The notes under the pieces are model-generated. The model was not told the origin of the DNA. It searched no databases and saw only the letters and a list, made by a program, of their open reading frames with translations. A program made the translations under genes and the position numbers. DNA of 9,153 bases, taken from Candidatus Bathyarchaeota archaeon (GTDB lineage Archaea > Thermoproteota > Bathyarchaeia > TCS64). Positions within the stretch are counted from its first letter, which is position 1. Every line of letters begins with the position of its first letter. Below, piece after piece: positions 5,653-9,153 of the stretch. The stretch is from assembly GCA_018396515.1 (NCBI GenBank), contig JAGTQJ010000058.1, positions 1 through 9,153 of the forward strand. The letters are read 5' to 3'.

Positions 5653-7449
5653 ATGGAGATGCTTAACGCGTTAGAAGAGGAGGTTTTGAGGGAGATCTCC
5701 GCCGAAGAGGCCTGGGGCCATGTAGAGTATCTCTCAACGCTTGATAAGACCTCGGGCACGGAGGGGGAGAGGAAGGCCCACGAGTATGTTAGGGAGAGGC
5801 TTAGGGAGTATGGCATCCCCTTCAAAACTTACGAGTTCGACTCCCTGATCAGCCATCCCAAGAAGGCCTCCCTGAGGGTTGTCTCCCCATCCACCATAGA
5901 ATTGGAGTGTATAACCCACTCCTTCTCAGGACAGACTCCCGAAGGGGGCTTGGAGGCGGGCCTGATACATGTGGAGGTTCCCCCGGGAACCCTCCATAGA
6001 GGGTTAGAGGGCCTGGTGGAGGAGTATGAGAGGGCGGGGGCTAAGGGTAAGGCTGTCGTTGTCTGGGGTGTGGCGAGTCCAGCCACGGTATTGGCAGCCC
6101 AGCTCTCAGGTGCCCTCGCTCAGATCAACATAAGTGGAGAGGACATACTCCACGAGATGATAGTCACCTCTGTTTGGGGAACCCCCACCCCCGAGTCCTC
6201 CTTGAGGATTCCGAGAATACCTGTGGTCTCTGTAAAGAGGATGGATGGAGAGCTCCTCCTCCAATTACTCAAAGGCGGTGATGTCCGGGTCAAGCTGGAG
6301 GCGAGGGTTGACACGAGGTGGAGGAGGATCCCGATAACCGTTGCCGAGATATCGGGTGTTGAGGAGCCTGAGAGGTTTATGCTCGTCCATGGACACATGG
6401 ATTCATGGTATCTAGGGGCCACCGACAACTGTACAGGCAACGCCGCCTGCCTCGAGCTGGCCAGGGTTTTATGGAAGCATAGGAATAGGCTCAAGAGGAG
6501 TGTTAGAATAGCCTGGTGGTCGGGCCACTCCACGGGCAGATATTCTGCCTCAACATGGTACGCCGACAACAACTTTGAAGACCTTGATGAGAACTGCTTC
6601 CTGACAATGAACGTAGACTCCCCGGGGGTTAAGGGGGCATCAAAGCTGACCGGAGGGGGCCTGATGGGCACCCTCCGCTTCGTGGAGATGATCATTAAGG
6701 ACTCGGTTGGGGTTGATGATGTTGAGGTCAGATCCTACGCGATGAGGGCTGGAGACCAGTCCTTCTACGGGATAGGCATCCCATCCATAGCTGTAGGCGC
6801 AGCTATACCTGAGGGCAGCCCCCTACGGGGTGCCTGGATAGGTGGGAGCGGGGGAGGCTGGTGGTGGCACAGCGCCTACGACACGATAGACAAGGCTGAT
6901 AGGGGGAACCTCCACCGGGACCTAAGGATGATCACGCTTGCCGTTTTCAGGTCCGTCAACCTTCCAATCCTCCCCTTCGACTTCTCCATGGTAGCCGAAG
7001 AGTATGAGAGGGCGATAGCGGAGATCCAAACCAGAGCAGCATCTGGTACATTCAACCTTCTCCCCCTCCTGGATAGGGTGAGGGAGCTCGGAGCCCGAGC
7101 TGAGAGGTTGAAGGAGGCCACCGGCCAGCTATGCGAGGCTGATGGGGAGGCTGCGAGGGAGGTCAATAGGTATCTGATGAGGGCCTCGAGGCTCCTAACC
7201 TCAACCCTGTATACCTATAAGGGGAGATACGACCAGGATCCCGCATATGGTATCCCGGTCCTCCCGGCGCTGAGGGAGGCTGAGAGGCTCTCAATCCTAG
7301 ATCCAGAGAGCAGCGAGGCCAGGTTCCTGAAGACCATGCTGGTAAGGAACATGAACATGGTTAGAGATAAGCTCAAGGAGGCGATTGAAGCCTTAGATGA
7401 AGCATATAGAAAGGCCTCTCGGGCTGGGAAAGAAAAAATGGGTTTATAA
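5653..7449 (+). CDS. M28-family metallopeptidase with PA-like insert and atypical active-site motif
   Basis: 598 residues with no signal peptide or membrane segment, so probably a cytoplasmic zinc aminopeptidase or carboxypeptidase. Layout: N-terminal helix and SGTEGERKAHEYVRERL (34-50), usual for M28; a protease-associated-like insert (about 75-225); the catalytic core (about 226-435); and a C-terminal helical region (about 445-598). Zinc ligands visible: H248 and D250 in HGHMDSW, D258 in ATDNCTG, D322 in NVDSPG and H406 in WWWHSAYDT. At the place of the usual catalytic and ligand Glu pair (EExGLxGS), the protein reads WWSGHSTGRYSAS (288-300), so Gly-His (291-292) replaces Glu-Glu. I recall related M28 proteins with a similar GHSxGRY motif, so this is likely a subfamily rather than a broken gene. 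Start at ATG 5653 is forced by the adjacent upstream stop; ATG 5659 is the only close alternative. Convergent with the creatininase gene. Confidence 0.88.
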   Translation: MEMLNALEEEVLREISAEEAWGHVEYLSTLDKTSGTEGERKAHEYVRERLREYGIPFKTYEFDSLISHPKKASLRVVSPSTIELECITHSFSGQTPEGGLEAGLIHVEVPPGTLHRGLEGLVEEYERAGAKGKAVVVWGVASPATVLAAQLSGALAQINISGEDILHEMIVTSVWGTPTPESSLRIPRIPVVSVKRMDGELLLQLLKGGDVRVKLEARVDTRWRRIPITVAEISGVEEPERFMLVHGHMDSWYLGATDNCTGNAACLELARVLWKHRNRLKRSVRIAWWSGHSTGRYSASTWYADNNFEDLDENCFLTMNVDSPGVKGASKLTGGGLMGTLRFVEMIIKDSVGVDDVEVRSYAMRAGDQSFYGIGIPSIAVGAAIPEGSPLRGAWIGGSGGGWWWHSAYDTIDKADRGNLHRDLRMITLAVFRSVNLPILPFDFSMVAEEYERAIAEIQTRAASGTFNLLPLLDRVRELGARAERLKEATGQLCEADGEAAREVNRYLMRASRLLTSTLYTYKGRYDQDPAYGIPVLPALREAERLSILDPESSEARFLKTMLVRNMNMVRDKLKEAIEALDEAYRKASRAGKEKMGL

Positions 7450-7453
7450 AAAG

Positions 7454-8299
7454 CTAGTCTCTGAAGGCCGGGGGAACCGGGATCGTCTTCCAGACCCTTA
7501 TGAACTCTGAGAGGAAGTTGACCCTCTCCTCGAACCTCAACCTCGCCTCCTCCACATCCGCCGTCCTGGGGTCATTAATCCCGTAGATCCCGCTTGAGGT
7601 GAAGTCATCTGTGTCGGGCTCCATACAGGCCGCCCTGACCTGGCTCACAAGCTCATAATCCGGACGGCCGGGATCCATGAACTCCATGAGCCTCGGATCC
7701 GTCTTCAGAGTCGGCCTCCAATCCTCCAATCTCCACATCTCGACGAGCTCCGGGAAGAGCAGGAGGGCTGAGGATGTCTCAGTGGGCCCTGAGTGGACAT
7801 CCCAGTAGCGCTTCTGCCTCTCCGCTATCCTCTTTGCCAGCTCCGTGTCGCTCGGGCCGGTGGGGGCCGCCACCATGACCTTGCTATACCTCTTGCACAG
7901 CTGGACCGCAAGGTTTATGATGTTCGTGTTCCCCCCATGGGCGTTCACGAGGAGGAACCTCTTAACGCCATGCTGGGCTAGGCTCTCTATGGTGTCCATG
8001 AGGATTGAGAGCAGTGTCTCCTCGCTGAAGGTTATGGTGCCCTTGAAGCCCATATGGTGGGGCGAGTATCCAGGCCAGCATGGGTGGACGCAGACGCTGT
8101 TGGTCCTCTTAGCAACCTCATGGATGAGGGCCCTTACATATAATGAGTCCATCCCCAGCGGCAGATGGGGGCCATGCTGCTCTATCGAGCCTATCCCAAT
8201 TATCACCACGGGCTCGGGCTCGTTCTCAAGCCAGTCCTCGAAGTCGGGCCTTGTGAGCTCTTGTATCCAGAACCTCTTAAGCTTACCCTTCTCGGACAA
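7454..8299 (-). CDS. Creatininase-family amidohydrolase
   Basis: 281 residues, slightly above the roughly 240-260 usual for the family (creatininase, FAPy/formamide deformylase, MftE-type peptidase); cytoplasmic, metal-dependent. Metal-site motifs are complete: GSIEQHGPHLPLGMD (37-51) with E40, H42 and D51; LLVNAHGGNTN (116-126) with H121; and DVHSGPTETSS (167-177) with H169 and E174. SSGIYGINDPRTAD (235-248) matches the conserved late loop. True creatininase has NGHYEN at the second motif. The HGGN form here is shared with the deformylase and peptidase members, so creatinine is an unlikely substrate; the actual one cannot be read. Start is taken as TTG at 8299: the upstream in-frame stretch has no ATG or GTG before a stop, and AGGGG lies about 8 bases before it. 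Convergent with the M28 peptidase (4 bases between stops). Confidence 0.88.
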   Translation of the reverse strand: MSEKGKLKRFWIQELTRPDFEDWLENEPEPVVIIGIGSIEQHGPHLPLGMDSLYVRALIHEVAKRTNSVCVHPCWPGYSPHHMGFKGTITFSEETLLSILMDTIESLAQHGVKRFLLVNAHGGNTNIINLAVQLCKRYSKVMVAAPTGPSDTELAKRIAERQKRYWDVHSGPTETSSALLLFPELVEMWRLEDWRPTLKTDPRLMEFMDPGRPDYELVSQVRAACMEPDTDDFTSSGIYGINDPRTADVEEARLRFEERVNFLSEFIRVWKTIPVPPAFRD

Positions 8300-8329
8300 G
8301 GTCTTAACCCCTTGAATACACCCTGATTA

Positions 8330-8339
8330 GGTATATCAA
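8330..8339 (-). promoter_or_regulatory. Candidate TATA box for the creatininase-family gene
   Basis: The minus strand reads TTGATATACC, centred about 35 bases before the TTG start. A second box, GTTATAAGT, lies near 8386-8394 just after the alaX stop. Either supports independent transcription of the gene, but neither is exceptional. Confidence 0.3.
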
Positions 8340-8409
8340 GCTATTGAAACATCGAATCTCCGATTCACCCTCCCCAGGATAGGTCACTTATAACTCGGTT
8401 CTAGAGGGT

Positions 8410-8862
8410 TTATGGGGGATAGACATCGAAAGAGATCTCAAGGAGCCCCTTCGAAGGCCTATACCTGACCTTAACCAGCCTGATACATCCTACCTCCCCT
8501 GTAGATCTGGTGTGTTTCTCCTTACATGCATTCACATTCCAGTCTTTTATATAGAGGATTTTCAACCTCTTGACTGAGAATGGTACAGGGAAGAGGTCGT
8601 AAATAGCGTCTCCAAACCTCTCCTCAGCCTCAGCTCTATCCATCTCCAGCTCCTCTACTGGAGCATCCTCCATGATCTTCCTGTTAGCCTCCTCCTCCAC
8701 AAGCGCCATCTCGCCATCCGTCGGCTTCCTTTCAACCTGTACTGTCAGCCTCCCATGGGAGCCCTCAACATAAACCCCAGCGGTCCACTTTGCCCCGAGA
8801 ACCCTCTGGACCGCACCCTTCAAGACGTGAAGGGCCGTATGGGTTCTCACCTCTATGGACAT
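8410..8862 (-). CDS. alaX: Alanyl-tRNA editing protein AlaX (short form)
   Basis: Stand-alone homologue of the AlaRS editing domain that hydrolyses mischarged Ser-tRNA-Ala (or Gly-tRNA-Ala) in the cytoplasm. 150 residues, the size of AlaX-S. The zinc/active-site motifs are HTALH (H8, H12) and C113-x3-H117 in NACKEKHTRSTGEVG (111-125), the equivalent of CxxxHxxxTxEIG in AlaRS and AlaX. ATG at 8862 is preferred over GTG at 8871: AGGTGG ends 5 bases before the ATG, and the GTG lies inside that site. The stop is 110 bases upstream of the creatininase-family start on the same strand. A strong TATA element lies about 120 bases upstream. A doubtful ORF overlaps the first bases. Most relatives have only slight variation at these motifs, so function is likely. 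Confidence 0.9.
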   Translation of the reverse strand: MSIEVRTHTALHVLKGAVQRVLGAKWTAGVYVEGSHGRLTVQVERKPTDGEMALVEEEANRKIMEDAPVEELEMDRAEAEERFGDAIYDLFPVPFSVKRLKILYIKDWNVNACKEKHTRSTGEVGCIRLVKVRYRPSKGLLEISFDVYPP

Positions 8863-9092
8863 GGGAACCACCTAGGCGTAATGCCTCGTATTGGGAGGCT
8901 GAATGGGATCCCTGCGGATTCAACATATTTCCGCAGCCTTAAGGAGGCCTTCATCGCTTCAATGATCTCGCCGTCGGCTATATATACCTGGGTCTCACCA
9001 GAACGGCGGGGCTCGTGAAAGCTCTGCTTAGCGACTCGACCCGGCTGATTCTTTAACATGTCGGCGGGGCTTCTAGGTATGTGTGGCAACAT
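8853..9092 (-). CDS. Doubtful small ORF overlapping the alaX start
   Basis: A 79-codon frame from ATG 9092 ends at a TAG that overlaps the first 10 bases of alaX. Its middle reads GETQVYIADGEIIEAMKASL, which is protein-like. Arginine codons, however, are mixed CGA, CGC, CGT, AGA and CGG, unlike the AGG-rich neighbours. GAGG is pressed directly against the ATG, and a TATA element lies inside the frame. I recognise no family. It could be a small gene, a gene remnant or chance. Confidence 0.2.
   Translation of the reverse strand: MLPHIPRSPADMLKNQPGRVAKQSFHEPRRSGETQVYIADGEIIEAMKASLRLRKYVESAGIPFSLPIRGITPRWFPCP
8978..8987 (-). promoter_or_regulatory. Strong TATA element upstream of alaX
   Basis: CTATATATAC, nearly palindromic, reads as GTATATATAG on the minus strand. 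On the minus strand it would start an RNA near 8955-8960, giving alaX a leader of about 95 bases. On the plus strand it would start one near 9010, where no gene is recognised. It is the best TATA match in the last 300 bases. Confidence 0.4.
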
Positions 9093-9153
9093 CCTCTGCG
9101 TTCGAGTACATCTTCTCTCCGAACATGATATCAGGAAATTGGATCATAATTAA
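9073..9153 (-). CDS. Possible C-terminal end of a gene running in from the window edge
   Basis: This minus frame is open from the window edge to a TAG at 9075-9073. From ATG 9147 it reads IQFPDIMFGEKMYSNAEDVA before the end. Codons such as TTC GGA GAG AAG ATG TAC look like real coding sequence, but only about 26 codons are visible and no family is recognised. The sequence between its stop and alaX contains nothing else firm. Confidence 0.22.
   Translation of the reverse strand, partial: LIMIQFPDIMFGEKMYSNAEDVATHT

Noticed and set aside
6120..6695. Minus-strand frame of 191 codons opposite the peptidase gene
   Set aside because: Antisense shadow of the M28 core region, with no motif of its own.
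1..9153. CRISPR array, toxin-antitoxin pair or defence island
   Set aside because: No regularly spaced direct repeats and no cas, restriction-modification or toxin-like gene were seen.
9056..9153. Plus-strand 31-codon ORF ending exactly at the window edge
   Set aside because: Short, with no ribosome site or family, and opposite other equally doubtful frames; a chance ORF is most likely.

Overview
The window looks like a chromosomal segment of a thermophilic-type archaeon. Genes are GC-rich with a strong preference for AGG arginine codons, and the intergenic spacers are AT-rich. Several genes have TATA boxes about 25-30 bases before the start codon and no Shine-Dalgarno site (leaderless-type). 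Other starts use GGAGG-type sites or ATGA overlaps. Gene content (archaeal ThrRS editing domain, DRG-type TGS GTPase, stand-alone AlaX, a tRNA without encoded CCA) fits the Thermoproteota, possibly a Bathyarchaeia-like lineage; that placement is inference.

Layout: (1) 1-378, minus: 5' end of a threonyl-tRNA synthetase gene (editing domain), cut by the window edge. (2) 420-2173, minus: a three-gene operon for the membrane part and biotin carrier of a Na+-pumping decarboxylase (gamma, biotin carrier, beta); the carboxyltransferase alpha gene is not in the window. (3) 2299-3246, minus: ornithine carbamoyltransferase family protein, followed by a terminator-like hairpin. (4) 3390-4556, plus: DRG-family GTPase with altered G1 and G3 motifs. 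(5) 4809-4881, plus: tRNA-Ala(CGC). (6) 4882-5652: a long stretch without an intact gene, holding tandem inverted repeats, a GC-richer island with a degraded transposase C-terminus (minus), and an AT-rich tract. (7) 5653-7449, plus: an M28-family metallopeptidase with an unusual active site. (8) 7454-8299, minus, convergent and only 4 bases away: creatininase-family amidohydrolase. (9) 8410-8862, minus: AlaX-type alanyl-tRNA editing protein. The last 280 bases hold only doubtful coding frames and a strong TATA element.

How the genes work together: the minus-strand decarboxylase cluster would couple decarboxylation of a carboxybiotin intermediate to Na+ export. Three elements concern tRNA charging and its accuracy (ThrRS editing domain, tRNA-Ala, AlaX), but they are in separate transcription units. 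No defence island, CRISPR array or clearly new multi-gene system is visible. The most interesting points are three enzymes that keep their family fold but change canonical active-site residues (carbamoyltransferase, DRG GTPase, M28 peptidase), and the transposon relic with nearby hairpins downstream of the tRNA.
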